Assembly (NCBI GenBank): GCA_013001595.1
Contig: JABDMH010000024.1
Location: 1-64,000 of the forward strand
Source of the DNA: Saprospiraceae bacterium
GTDB taxonomy: Bacteria > Bacteroidota > Bacteroidia > Chitinophagales > Saprospiraceae
Length of the DNA: 64,000 bases
Direction: 5' to 3'
Shown here: positions 18,059-27,602 of the stretch, one piece after another
Position numbering within the stretch: the first letter of the stretch is position 1
How the letters are laid out: every line of letters starts with the position of its first letter
Notes under the pieces: generated by a model
What the model was told of the DNA's origin: nothing
What the model saw: the letters and a program-made list of their open reading frames with translations, nothing else
Databases searched by the model: none
Made by a program: the position numbers and the translations under genes

Positions 18059-18697
18059 TTAATCTTCGATCAATCGCTTCTTCAACTTAGCAAACTCTTC
18101 ATCAGTCAGTAAACCCTCTTCTTTGAGTCGTCCTAGATCTTTCAATTTTCCCACAACATCTTCACTAGCATTGCTACTTTGCTCCTTTTCAATCTCAGTA
18201 ATTGAGGATTCTGTTTGAATTAGTTCTTCGGCTTCTTGTACCTCCTTGACCCTAATTTCTCTGGCATACTTCTTTCCTTTTTCAAACATCTCATCATACA
18301 TCTTGCGCAATCTCGCAGGATCAAAGTCTAGAAAAGTCCCACCTGTCTCGAAGTGCTTTTTAAAAACCTCTCCAAGGGCGTAGGTAGAGCCCCCAGAAAG
18401 AATGGCCAGTGTCATACCTCCAATCATGGCTCCAACTCCAGGAATAAATTTAAGCACTCGAGCACCAGCTTTAGCTACAATCGATCCAGCGAGGGAACTG
18501 ACAACCGCTTTTAGCTCTGTTTCCTTGTAGTCGACCTCATAGATCTTACATAGCTGTCTGACCATATCCAATTGAATGGCACTCACTGCAAAAATATCTG
18601 CCACCGGTACCGGAATCAGTCCAGCACCCATTGACCACATCATATGACTTCTAATCACCTGGTTTGCATCGACCACCTTCTCTTCTGTTTCTTGCAT
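18059..18697 (-). CDS. DUF697-like membrane protein with C-terminal SHOCT domain
   Basis: 212 residues. Residues 10-120 resemble DUF697 (YcjF-type): MWSMGAGLIPVPVADIFAVSAIQLDMVRQLCKIY, then two hydrophobic Gly-rich segments (VVSSLAGSIVAKAG and FIPGVGAMIGGMTLAILSGGSTYALG) that could insert in a membrane. A charged helical linker follows. The last 35 residues form a SHOCT motif (KLKDLGRLKEEGLLTDEEFAKLKKRL), a short oligomerisation module. DUF697 is often linked to dynamin-like or Era-like GTPases; none is adjacent here. ATG start at 18697. Confidence 0.75.
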   Translation of the reverse strand: MQETEEKVVDANQVIRSHMMWSMGAGLIPVPVADIFAVSAIQLDMVRQLCKIYEVDYKETELKAVVSSLAGSIVAKAGARVLKFIPGVGAMIGGMTLAILSGGSTYALGEVFKKHFETGGTFLDFDPARLRKMYDEMFEKGKKYAREIRVKEVQEAEELIQTESSITEIEKEQSSNASEDVVGKLKDLGRLKEEGLLTDEEFAKLKKRLIED

Positions 18698-18815
18698 GCT
18701 TTTCAGTTTGTCACTAAGTTAACAACTCTCCTGTCTGAATGATTCAGTAAATCGACAGACTTCATCCTTTCTCAGATCGGTTGCCAATAGACCCTCCTCT
18801 GACACATGAATATCA

Positions 18816-21800
18816 TTATTGCCTTGGACCCACTTTAATCCTGATCCCCTTGGTCTGTGAGGCAAATTCTGGTGCATACATGGACTGCACTGTCCCAATG
18901 CCATTCGAAAATTCTCCTTCTTGCGCCACCCTCAAGGTGTACTCCAGCACATACCTGCCCTTTGGTAGGTAGTCCACAAAAAAATCTGTATAAGTATCGG
19001 AGGTAGATTTATAATAGCCAAGGCCTGATTCCCAATGATAGCGACTGATTACACTAATCGGTTCCATTGTCCCAGCACGTTGGTCTTGAATATGGACAAA
19101 CTCCATATTTTGTTGGGTGGTTACAACGAGCTGAACAACCACTTTGTCTCCAACAACCAAATCTGTCTGTCCGATATCCACCAGCTTTCTTCCGTCTTCA
19201 TCGAGTTGTTCCAGAAACAGCTTCTTCTTTACCGTGACCGGTGTTTGATTGGCTGCCGAGACCTTATCCAGATCCTCCAAGTATTGCCAAAAGACAGACC
19301 CCCATATGGGACGCTGGCCACTGTTCTTCATCGTGACACGACCGTCGGTAGGTCGAATGGAAGAAACAGGTATTTGATGCCGCACCACTAAATTCTGCTT
19401 ACCGACAGCTTCAGATGTCAATGGCAGCGATCTCTCACCAACTACAACTTCAGGTAGTTCGCTAGTTTCCAAGAACCAGTCATTTGGTCCTGAGGCTAAG
19501 GCTCGGATAGCCGCAGTAGTAGATTTAGTACTAGACCATCGAGTAGTTCGCTTTTGATTGATTAACCAGACCTTAAGGCTTTCAACTAGGTGGTGATCAC
19601 TTTCCACTTCATCAAAAACTTCCATAAGCATGACATGCGCTTCAATCGGTGCATGATACCAATGGTGACCTTCGCTATATTTCCAGTGAGGACCCAACTC
19701 CCCATCTTCCAGCATCCGCTCACGCAATGACTTAATGATTAGTTCAACTGCACCCTCTTTATTGTTGCGATGAAAGGCTATAGCCAACAGACCCTGTTCA
19801 TAGAGAGTCCTAGTGGGCCAATGCTGTTCTGCTTGTTGAAGGTAATGGGTCCAAAGCTCCATCATTTGGTCATTAAAGTCATGATCTTTGTACAGGGATC
19901 GTGTGTATAAATAATGAATGATCATGGATGATAGTTGATCATCCTTCCGCTGAGTTGAATCTCGTTGTATCCGCTTCTTGACATTTTCAAAGTATGACCA
20001 TGCTTGTTGATCAATATACCTGATGCCATTGGTCAACATATCGTTGATTACGGGATGCGCAACAGCAGGATTCTGCTGGATTTTCCTAAGTCCTTCTAAT
20101 ACATATTGCGTAATGAACCAATTCGATCGTCCTCCTGGAAACCAACTAAATCCACCATCTGATGATTGCCTGCCGATGAGCTTAGATAGGTTGGTCGTCA
20201 TTTCATAACTCAAGCTATTTGGATCAAATAAGTGAGACAATTTGGCCATCTTAACCCGTTCTGAAATGGCGTCTTGTACCCAAGGAGTTTCATCTATGGC
20301 CGCTGACTTTAGATTTTCATCCCTTAGCAGGGGGTTGGCGCTTTTATCCGCAAGATTCCAGCCAGCAATGGTCTCTTGGATGTCCTTATGCTTAATCAAT
20401 ATTTCTTGAGCAAGAGCGCCAATCAAGTAGCGGTTCAAGATTTGCTCGGAACTTTCGTGTGGATACTCCATCACATATGGCATTGCTTGCAGGGCATACC
20501 ACGCAGGATTGGCCACCACATCAACTGCCAAATTAGTGTGCTGAATAGTTTCAGAGGAGAGACGCACTAGGTTCTCTAATTCCCTAGTTTTTTGCTTGCC
20601 CGGAGCGATAGCCATCGCGAGCGACTCTGTGACGAGTTTACGATTTTGTAGTATGATCCAGGTATCCTTTTGCGCATCCGTATATTGCTCCGAGGAGGCT
20701 TCAATGGTATATGTAATCGGATGCAAAAAATCCAGAGGTACGCTTATGGGCCATGCCACAGAGGTACTGCTTTTTGGAGCAATGTCCACCATCTGACTTG
20801 CCGCGGATCCCAACATGTAATTCAAGTCCTCTTCATTGAAAGGATTCTTAAGATGTAGACGCACTGCAGCGCTCAAGGGCTTTTCAGAGAGGTTATCAAT
20901 CTTTGACACGAATGTAAAATCATCGCCAGCCCGGAGAAAACGTGGACTATTGGGCGTAATCATTAGTTCTTTTTGACTAATCATTTTGGCTTCGTGATAG
21001 CCTACTTCAAGGTCCTGCGTATGCCCTAAAGTCATCATACGCCAGGTGGTCAAGGCGTCATTCATCTCAAATTCAAACGAAAGGTTACCCATGGAATCCG
21101 AGCGCAGCTGAGGAAAGAAAAAGGCAGTTTCGTTGAAGTTACTACGAACGCGAACAGGTTCACTATTTCTGTCCTTGACCTCCGTCCCCAAATCAATTGC
21201 TTCTTGCTCATTTTCCATCTGACCAGGTGATTCTTCCAGCGATTCATCAGCCCTCATTGCAGCTTCGGCCATTGGAGCACTGGTCTTAGTGCGGTAATGC
21301 CTACTTCCTCGCAGTCCGACTGCGCTCGCAATAGCAGGATATCTGTCAGATGGATATGGAGCATAGACCATCCATTCTCTGGCAAACAAGATGGTCCGAC
21401 TGATCCCGAAACCAAATCTGCGTTCTTGCAAAGACGAATGGTGCGTGGGATAGAACTGATAAGTCCATTGGTGTGGTACAAACTGGTCTAATGAGGCATC
21501 GTACATACCAACCAGTAGTTCCGTCCACAACTTCTGGCTATGGTCACTGTCAATGGTGAGTCTTAATTTCTCTGTAGCTCCCGGCCTGGTCTTGTCACGG
21601 AAATTATAGTAGGTGATCTTCAGGTCTTTATGGGACCATGGCACCATAACGTGTATCTTCTTCTGCACTACTCTATTAGCTACACCCATTACGACATGAA
21701 TGGTAAATCCACCAAGGTCAGCGGTAGTAACAGGCACCTGCAATTGAGTCCAACCATTAGCCTCTATCCAACTCCCAGTCTCTAGATTTCCCTGTCTTTC

Positions 21801-24800
21801 GATCTGCCAAAAAATCTTTCCCTCAATCGCAGTCGCTATAGGAATCAACAACTCAGAACCCGGTGAGGATGTTAGGCTCTGTTGTGGTAAAAATAACATT
21901 TCATCTTTGGGTACCTCCGAAGAACCCGGCTCGTAAATGGTAGTACTGGTGGTTACGGATGATGATCCCTGCTCATTGCTGGCCTCTACGACAAAGCGGT
22001 AGTGGCCGGCCTCCAGCAAGTCATCAAGAGCAAGTTGAATCGAACCTTTACTATCGAAGGGCAACTCTTTTATCACACGAATCACTGGCCAATTTGCGGG
22101 ATCACTGTCTTGATGATGATAGTTGGGAAATAAGGAATTCATCGAATCTAGGGAGAGTCGCGTTTTGTCAGGCATTTGCCATCGACGATCTTTTTTCCAT
22201 TTAGCAGGTCCCTGTATGCGTATGATCTTCAATGATCCATTTACGGCAACGGGCTCGTTGACAAAGTTCAATGTTGAGATCTCGATTTCACGAAGGCTGT
22301 CACTTTGAAAATGGTTGGACATCGGAATCCGGATATGAAATGGATCTTCACCCAAATTGAGATGAAGTGTTTGAGTGTGAGTTTCACCATTCACATCGGT
22401 GACATCGGCGGTCACCTCATAAAGATACATCGGCCTTATCCAGGGGTGCGTTGGCAATGCTTCATTTTGGGTTGGAAAAGAGAATTCAAATTGACCATCC
22501 GCATTTAATTGAACTTCACCATTTGCCACTTCTTCATCTGGTTCTTGAGGTAGCGGCCATCCACGACCATAGTGAAAGTACCGCATAGTAGCCTTTCTAA
22601 CCACCCGATATTGCACAGTCGCAGTGCCGAGTGATACTCCGGCATAGCTAGTCGCCGTCCCAGTAAGATCCACCGTGTCGCCGAGAATCAGTGCAGCACT
22701 CGGTTGATTAAGTTCGACAAAAAAAGTTGGTCGCTTATAGGCTTCCACTTGTATTAATTGATGGCTATTATCCAGGTTATTACTGAGCCTAAATCCACCT
22801 TTCAGGCCATCTTGCGGTAGTGTGAAGCTACCCGCAATCGATCCATAATCATTGGTCCTCAGATTATTGGAAGAAATCTCTTGTCCATTGGCATCTATCA
22901 GTGAAATTCTAATATCCTTGCCCTGAATGATTGCAGGCCGTCCCCGTTCACCCTTCACAATTGCTATTCCTTTATAGTAGATGGTCTGGCCTGGACGATA
23001 GATTGATCTGTCTGTAAATAGCTGTAGATGCTGCCCTTTGAAATTAGCAGGTCTCATCGGATAATTATAGAGATGATCGATCCACAATTGATCTTTTCCA
23101 TGCTTGATCAATAAGCCATACCCTCTTCTTAACACATTGGCTTTGGGTATCTGGGCCTCGCCAAGAGAATCCGTCACGGCATTCCCTTTCTTCTTCAATA
23201 CTCTTTGACCATTTTCCTGATCATATTGATACCAAGTGACGATGGCCTGACTAATCGGGCTACCATCCAATCGATCAAAGCAGCGAATTTTCGAGGTGCC
23301 GGGATACTTCTGTTCGATTACCGAAATTCTTGATACGACAAATTTAGCTACTGCTACTGCAGATCCATTCATTGATAGGTCATCCTGGGTGCCAACCAGG
23401 ACGGCATAGGATCCATTGTCCTGGCCAGGAATGGCAAATTCTGTCTTATGCGCTCGAAAATCATCGACTCCCGGACAATCAATTTCGTGTTCATAGATGA
23501 CCGGCATCTTGGTTAGTCGAGCAAGTGCATCTTCATCTCTTTCATTGAACAAATTTGACCTTTGTTGATCATTCTCGGGTAGTCTAGCGACCTTGATGAA
23601 AACCCGTTCAACATTACGATATGAAAGTAGAACAAGAGATGATTCGTCAGGTAAAACCACTTCCTCGATGCGTACATCAAGTGACTTTGCCTCAATGCCA
23701 GCAATCACTCCCTTACATAAGACAGCCCCATAACTTTCAGGATACTGGTCGATTGCATCTAGGCATTGCGCTCGAATTCCCTTTAACAGATCAGGTTTAT
23801 GACCATCATCCTTAGTGAGCATATGCCGTGCTATTACGGCGGTTATGTGTGCATGCGCTGCACTTCCCTCATACTTAGTATGGAGCTGCTGCAAGGCTGA
23901 CATGTAAAGGCTATCCCGATGCGTGGAGATACTCCGCTCATAGACAGTCTGCAACCTCTGCAAGTCCCAATCCACAAGTACGGAGGGATCATCGTCTGCT
24001 TGGTGAAACAGCAATACTTCTTGAAAAATCTTTAGTGCCCATACAATTGGGTTCCGGCTATGGTCTCCTTCAATCGGTAGTGTAGCAAATGATGAGATTG
24101 GCGAAAAGTATGCAGGATTGTCTACCCTAAACTTATTGAGCGGTTGCGGAAGTGGCAGTCTGAGTTGACTGAAGTATAACATAGCTCGACGTGCCAGCAA
24201 GTCATAGATTACTTCATAAAAAGGTGGTGTGGCTGAGGAAATTATCAATTTCGAGAAATCTGCCAAGGGTATTGCTTGTGTCTCACTAACTATTGACTTC
24301 AGATAAGCACTATCTGCACGGTTTAAGAGTGCCTGACGTGATAAATCTTCGAGCCGCCCGAGCACTTCGGTATCCGCTTCATCATTAGGTAGTCTCCAAG
24401 CATTTTCTTGTGCATAGCGATGGTATAATTCCCCAATTCTTGAGTACAGTAAAGCCTCGACACCCACTTGCTCGCCATTCAGTTCTTGTTTTAGGACTGC
24501 TAGACTACTTTCCAACCCATTTTCATTAAGTATTCCCGCAAGGTCCGCTTGGAGAAAGGTGGCACGTACAAAATCTGACGCTCGCTGATCCAAGAGAGCA
24601 TGCTTCTTAATTTGCATGACAAGATCCAAAGTGCTTTTGGGTTGGTTTATTTTCATCAAAGAGTCAACCTGCCTCCATTGGCTCAAATAATCGAAATCAC
24701 TCAATGGTTTGTCGGTCATATCTTTGGTTGGCGTTATACAGCTCTGGATAATTCCCACCAGACAGATCAATGTCAGGACAGATCGTGTTACTCTAAAGGG

Positions 24801-24815
24801 TGTTGTGCAGAACAT
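18816..24815 (-). CDS. bacterial alpha-2-macroglobulin family lipoprotein without thioester
   Basis: 1999 residues. The N-terminus is a lipoprotein signal (VLTLICLVGIIQSC, Cys at about 26). A helical N-terminal region leads to MG1/MG2-type beta domains (for example TDRSIYRPGQTIYYKG, the hallmark of the MG2 region), the bait and alpha-2-macroglobulin central segment (FFFPQLRSDSMGNLSFEFEMNDALTTWRMM) and a C-terminal alpha-toroid. The conserved C-terminal YAPEFA motif is present. At the thioester position, where many relatives have CxEQ, this protein reads PHESSEQ (about residue 1450): the Cys is Ser, so no thioester can form. It is probably anchored to the periplasmic side or surface and traps or senses proteases mechanically. 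No pbpC partner gene is adjacent. ATG start at 24815. Confidence 0.93.
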   Translation of the reverse strand: MFCTTPFRVTRSVLTLICLVGIIQSCITPTKDMTDKPLSDFDYLSQWRQVDSLMKINQPKSTLDLVMQIKKHALLDQRASDFVRATFLQADLAGILNENGLESSLAVLKQELNGEQVGVEALLYSRIGELYHRYAQENAWRLPNDEADTEVLGRLEDLSRQALLNRADSAYLKSIVSETQAIPLADFSKLIISSATPPFYEVIYDLLARRAMLYFSQLRLPLPQPLNKFRVDNPAYFSPISSFATLPIEGDHSRNPIVWALKIFQEVLLFHQADDDPSVLVDWDLQRLQTVYERSISTHRDSLYMSALQQLHTKYEGSAAHAHITAVIARHMLTKDDGHKPDLLKGIRAQCLDAIDQYPESYGAVLCKGVIAGIEAKSLDVRIEEVVLPDESSLVLLSYRNVERVFIKVARLPENDQQRSNLFNERDEDALARLTKMPVIYEHEIDCPGVDDFRAHKTEFAIPGQDNGSYAVLVGTQDDLSMNGSAVAVAKFVVSRISVIEQKYPGTSKIRCFDRLDGSPISQAIVTWYQYDQENGQRVLKKKGNAVTDSLGEAQIPKANVLRRGYGLLIKHGKDQLWIDHLYNYPMRPANFKGQHLQLFTDRSIYRPGQTIYYKGIAIVKGERGRPAIIQGKDIRISLIDANGQEISSNNLRTNDYGSIAGSFTLPQDGLKGGFRLSNNLDNSHQLIQVEAYKRPTFFVELNQPSAALILGDTVDLTGTATSYAGVSLGTATVQYRVVRKATMRYFHYGRGWPLPQEPDEEVANGEVQLNADGQFEFSFPTQNEALPTHPWIRPMYLYEVTADVTDVNGETHTQTLHLNLGEDPFHIRIPMSNHFQSDSLREIEISTLNFVNEPVAVNGSLKIIRIQGPAKWKKDRRWQMPDKTRLSLDSMNSLFPNYHHQDSDPANWPVIRVIKELPFDSKGSIQLALDDLLEAGHYRFVVEASNEQGSSSVTTSTTIYEPGSSEVPKDEMLFLPQQSLTSSPGSELLIPIATAIEGKIFWQIERQGNLETGSWIEANGWTQLQVPVTTADLGGFTIHVVMGVANRVVQKKIHVMVPWSHKDLKITYYNFRDKTRPGATEKLRLTIDSDHSQKLWTELLVGMYDASLDQFVPHQWTYQFYPTHHSSLQERRFGFGISRTILFAREWMVYAPYPSDRYPAIASAVGLRGSRHYRTKTSAPMAEAAMRADESLEESPGQMENEQEAIDLGTEVKDRNSEPVRVRSNFNETAFFFPQLRSDSMGNLSFEFEMNDALTTWRMMTLGHTQDLEVGYHEAKMISQKELMITPNSPRFLRAGDDFTFVSKIDNLSEKPLSAAVRLHLKNPFNEEDLNYMLGSAASQMVDIAPKSSTSVAWPISVPLDFLHPITYTIEASSEQYTDAQKDTWIILQNRKLVTESLAMAIAPGKQKTRELENLVRLSSETIQHTNLAVDVVANPAWYALQAMPYVMEYPHESSEQILNRYLIGALAQEILIKHKDIQETIAGWNLADKSANPLLRDENLKSAAIDETPWVQDAISERVKMAKLSHLFDPNSLSYEMTTNLSKLIGRQSSDGGFSWFPGGRSNWFITQYVLEGLRKIQQNPAVAHPVINDMLTNGIRYIDQQAWSYFENVKKRIQRDSTQRKDDQLSSMIIHYLYTRSLYKDHDFNDQMMELWTHYLQQAEQHWPTRTLYEQGLLAIAFHRNNKEGAVELIIKSLRERMLEDGELGPHWKYSEGHHWYHAPIEAHVMLMEVFDEVESDHHLVESLKVWLINQKRTTRWSSTKSTTAAIRALASGPNDWFLETSELPEVVVGERSLPLTSEAVGKQNLVVRHQIPVSSIRPTDGRVTMKNSGQRPIWGSVFWQYLEDLDKVSAANQTPVTVKKKLFLEQLDEDGRKLVDIGQTDLVVGDKVVVQLVVTTQQNMEFVHIQDQRAGTMEPISVISRYHWESGLGYYKSTSDTYTDFFVDYLPKGRYVLEYTLRVAQEGEFSNGIGTVQSMYAPEFASQTKGIRIKVGPRQ

Positions 24816-24881
24816 AAGTTTCTTCTTCTAGATGTATCCAGAACGTCGACGACATTACGAAAGGTCTGTATTAACACATTG

Positions 24882-25925
24882 TTAACTGTAAAACCTTGAT
24901 ACATCTACTTCTGAAGGTAGTGATTGTTGATTGGTGATGGCAGAGGTTAGGGCTTCTGCCCAGTAGGGTCCCAGTGAAGCCCCCTTGGTACCTAGGCCAT
25001 TAAAAACCCATACTCCTGTATGATCTGGATGTTTTCCAATGATGGGTCTCCTATCCTGTACTGTAGGTCGGATGGCTGCTTTGTAGTCCATTATTTCATA
25101 AGGCACACTTATGAGGTCTTCCAGTGCACGGATGAGATCAATTTTAAATTCAGCAGATGGTAAAGTATCATCAATATCCCAGCTATTTTTGGCCCCAAAC
25201 CAAAATCTGTCTCCAGCCAAACGAATGAGGAAATACTTTTTCTTAATCATTTTATTGACGGGCAAATTGGGAATTTTCAGCAACAAAACGTCGCCTCGTG
25301 AAACATCTAGAATATTGGACTTGAACAAAGGATTGAAGCGAAGTCGCTCACCTTCACAAAAAACAATATGTGATGCCGTGATCTTCTTATAAGTCACAGC
25401 TCTGGAGAGACTTAAAGAATGATGGTCTAACTTTTCTTCATAAATCCGATCACTTTGTGACCACCTTTCTCTCGACCTATTCAGCAGTTGCGGAATGTCA
25501 ATTTGATAGCTCCCACACACTTCTCCAAATCGCCATTTTTTATCGAACGGCTGAAAATAACCTAGGGAAGGATCGTCCAAAATATAACGGCCATATTCCG
25601 AAAAACCTGATCTGGCTAGCCAATCATTCTCTTGCTTTTGATCAGGGAAGATGCGTAGGATATTTCGCTCCGATACCAGGCTGCAATCCAACTTGTTTTC
25701 AATATACCTATAGGTGTCCAGCGCTTTAGGTAGCAAAGTATCGTACATCCAGCTTTTCACAAACCGCCTCCCTGTTATTGGATTCATCACTCCTGCAGCA
25801 AGTCGGCTCGATGAATTGGACTGCACCTCGTCAATAATAAAAAATGAAAACCCTTGAGACTCAAATTGATGTGCCAGTAAGGTGCCTGAAAGACCCTGTC
25901 CTACAATGATAAAATCTACCTTCAT
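24882..25925 (-). CDS. FAD-dependent oxidoreductase (DAO family)
   Basis: 347 residues of the D-amino acid oxidase/glycine oxidase superfamily. It opens with the Rossmann dinucleotide motif FIIVGQGLSGTLLAHQFE and shows SSRLAAGVMNPITGRRFVKSW, which resembles the FAD-binding region of the MnmC C-terminal domain. The C-terminal FAD contact is RPTVQDRRPIIGKHPDHTGVWVFNGLGTKGASLGP. Substrate unknown; an amine or amino acid oxidation is likely from the family. I choose the ATG at 25925, next to the Rossmann motif. A GTG at 25940 overlaps the upstream stop (GTGA) and could give five more residues with translational coupling. Confidence 0.85.
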   Translation of the reverse strand: MKVDFIIVGQGLSGTLLAHQFESQGFSFFIIDEVQSNSSSRLAAGVMNPITGRRFVKSWMYDTLLPKALDTYRYIENKLDCSLVSERNILRIFPDQKQENDWLARSGFSEYGRYILDDPSLGYFQPFDKKWRFGEVCGSYQIDIPQLLNRSRERWSQSDRIYEEKLDHHSLSLSRAVTYKKITASHIVFCEGERLRFNPLFKSNILDVSRGDVLLLKIPNLPVNKMIKKKYFLIRLAGDRFWFGAKNSWDIDDTLPSAEFKIDLIRALEDLISVPYEIMDYKAAIRPTVQDRRPIIGKHPDHTGVWVFNGLGTKGASLGPYWAEALTSAITNQQSLPSEVDVSRFYS

Positions 25926-25936
25926 GCTTAGCTTAT

Positions 25937-26293
25937 TCACAAAGTTTCAAGCAGATCACGCTCCGATTTCTTCAATCCTTTCACTACAAGTTCATACGAA
26001 TGATCAATTAGTTCCCGTAAAAAATAACTGGAAAGTTCTCCTTCAAAATCGACGGTGTTCCAATGTTTCTTATTCATATGATAGCCGGGTTCAATCTCTG
26101 GATATTGATCGCGATAGTCGACAGATTTAGCAGGATCACACTTTAGATTTACCGACAATCTGGTATCGCTGAGGCGGGTTATTGCAAAGATCTTCCCCAC
26201 GACACGGAAAACCAAGGTATGTTCATCAAATGGCAAATCATCAGATGTACCCTGCTTAGACAAACAGTAATCTCGAAAAGTCTCAATATTCAT
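25937..26293 (-). CDS. MmcQ/YjbR family protein
   Basis: 118 residues matching the YjbR fold: MNIETFRDYCLSKQGTSDDLPFDEHTLVFRVVGKIFAI at the start, SVNLKCDPAKSVDYRDQY in the middle and the GYHMNKKHWNTVDFEG segment. The length is typical. These small cytosolic proteins have a CyaY-like, possibly DNA-binding fold and no established function. ATG start at 26293; its stop abuts or overlaps the FAD oxidoreductase gene, so the two are probably one transcript. Confidence 0.9.
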   Translation of the reverse strand: MNIETFRDYCLSKQGTSDDLPFDEHTLVFRVVGKIFAITRLSDTRLSVNLKCDPAKSVDYRDQYPEIEPGYHMNKKHWNTVDFEGELSSYFLRELIDHSYELVVKGLKKSERDLLETL

Positions 26294-26509
26294 AGCAATG
26301 CAGACCTTATGTATTGTCTTCTAAGTAAATGTAAGGTATGAGGCAGGAATACTATAGAAGATCAAACAAATATATCTGATATGGCATGCACTAAATACCT
26401 GAAAGGCGCTGGGGTTGAAGTTGCCGGGCTCTCGCAAAAGAAGATGCTAAACAGTAAAGTTATTTGCTAGACAAAACCTCGTGGGTTATCTAAAATTCCA
26501 GCTGCAAGA

Positions 26510-27319
26510 TCATTCAGCCATTAAAATCCTCATCTCCTTTGCCAACAGCGTTGAGGCGTTGGCTGCGGCTGCACCAAAATGCTCATCAGAACCAGCATAA
26601 ATAATTGATCTTGAAGAATTGACAAGTAATCCTACAGTATCATTCTTTCCATATTCATACACGGCACCCAAGTCTCCTCCCTGGCTACCAACACCCGGTA
26701 CGAGTAGAAAGTGATCTGGTACTATTGATCTTACTTGCTGCAGCGAGGTCGCTTGTGTGGCACCAACCACAAACATCAAGTTGTCAGGATTACCCCATTG
26801 CTGGGCTGTCTCCAAGACGTGCTCATAAAGAAACCTTTCATCAATTGACTTCTGTAATTGAAAATCATGGCTACCTTGATTGGAAGTAAGGGCTAGTAAA
26901 ATCACCCACTTATCTTCAAATTCTAAGAATGGCAAGACAGAATCTATTCCCATATACGGAGCTACCGTGACCGCATCGAAATCGTATCGTTCAAAGAAAG
27001 TACGAGCATACATCTGAGAGGTATTTCCAATATCCCCTCGCTTTGCGTCTGCAATTGTAAAATGAGAATCAGGAATGTAATTAAGTGTTTTCTCGAGAGA
27101 GATCCATCCCTGAGGGCCCAAAGACTCATAGAAAGCAATATTGGGTTTGTAGGCCACACATTGATCGCGAGTGGAGTCTATTATCTGTTTATTGAACTCA
27201 AAAATTGGATCATCAGCATTCCTAAGAAACATTGGTATTCGCTTCACGTCAGTGTCGAGACCAACACATAGAAAAGACTGCTTATCAAATATGTTTTGAA
27301 CCAGGGTTTCTCTCTTCAT
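26510..27319 (-). CDS. pyrF: orotidine 5'-phosphate decarboxylase (type 2)
   Basis: Final step of UMP synthesis: decarboxylates OMP. The 269-residue protein has the longer type 2 form typical of Bacteroidota. Seen: FLCVGLDTD near the start, [11 protein letters not shown], the catalytic [14 protein letters not shown] (the Asp-Lys pair), and [11 protein letters not shown] plus [10 protein letters not shown] at the phosphate site. ATG start at 27319. It follows the NFU-domain gene by 14 bp on the minus strand. Confidence 0.96.
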   Translation of the reverse strand: MKRETLVQNIFDKQSFLCVGLDTDVKRIPMFLRNADDPIFEFNKQIIDSTRDQCVAYKPNIAFYESLGPQGWISLEKTLNYIPDSHFTIADAKRGDIGNTSQMYARTFFERYDFDAVTVAPYMGIDSVLPFLEFEDKWVILLALTSNQGSHDFQLQKSIDERFLYEHVLETAQQWGNPDNLMFVVGATQATSLQQVRSIVPDHFLLVPGVGSQGGDLGAVYEYGKNDTVGLLVNSSRSIIYAGSDEHFGAAAANASTLLAKEMRILMAE

Positions 27320-27333
27320 TCTTTAGAGAATTG

Positions 27334-27585
27334 TCACATTTGAATCTCCTCCACACTACTTATCTCTGCCACCTGATTCTTAACGGCCTCTTCAAGTCCT
27401 GCTTTCATGGTCATCTGAGTCATGTGGCAAGTCTTGCATGCCCCATGCCATTTTATTTGGGCAATGAAAGTATCCGTAATGTCTACAAGTTCTACATCTC
27501 CACCATCCGCTCTTAGATGCGGCCTTACAGAATCTAGTGCAGTTTCTACCCGTTGGAACAAATCAGATTTTAGCGATGCCATCAT
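27334..27585 (-). CDS. NifU C-terminal (NFU) domain Fe-S cluster carrier
   Basis: A stand-alone NFU domain of 83 residues. It has RPHLRADGGDVELVDI and the cluster-binding CxxC (WHGACKTCHMTQMTM), and carries Fe-S clusters to target proteins. The open frame extends 36 residues upstream, but that extension overlaps the end of mrp and looks non-coding. Tandem ATGs at 27585 and 27582 are the likely starts. It sits directly after mrp, another Fe-S carrier, which fits a small Fe-S delivery operon with pyrF as passenger. Confidence 0.9.
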   Translation of the reverse strand: MMASLKSDLFQRVETALDSVRPHLRADGGDVELVDITDTFIAQIKWHGACKTCHMTQMTMKAGLEEAVKNQVAEISSVEEIQM

Positions 27586-27602
27586 AATAGAAGATCTTCC
27601 AG

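Noticed and set aside
26294-26509. possible tRNA or structured RNA in the gap between the YjbR gene and pyrF
   Set aside because: No T-loop (GTTCRANTC) or acceptor-stem pairing could be found; only weak hairpins.
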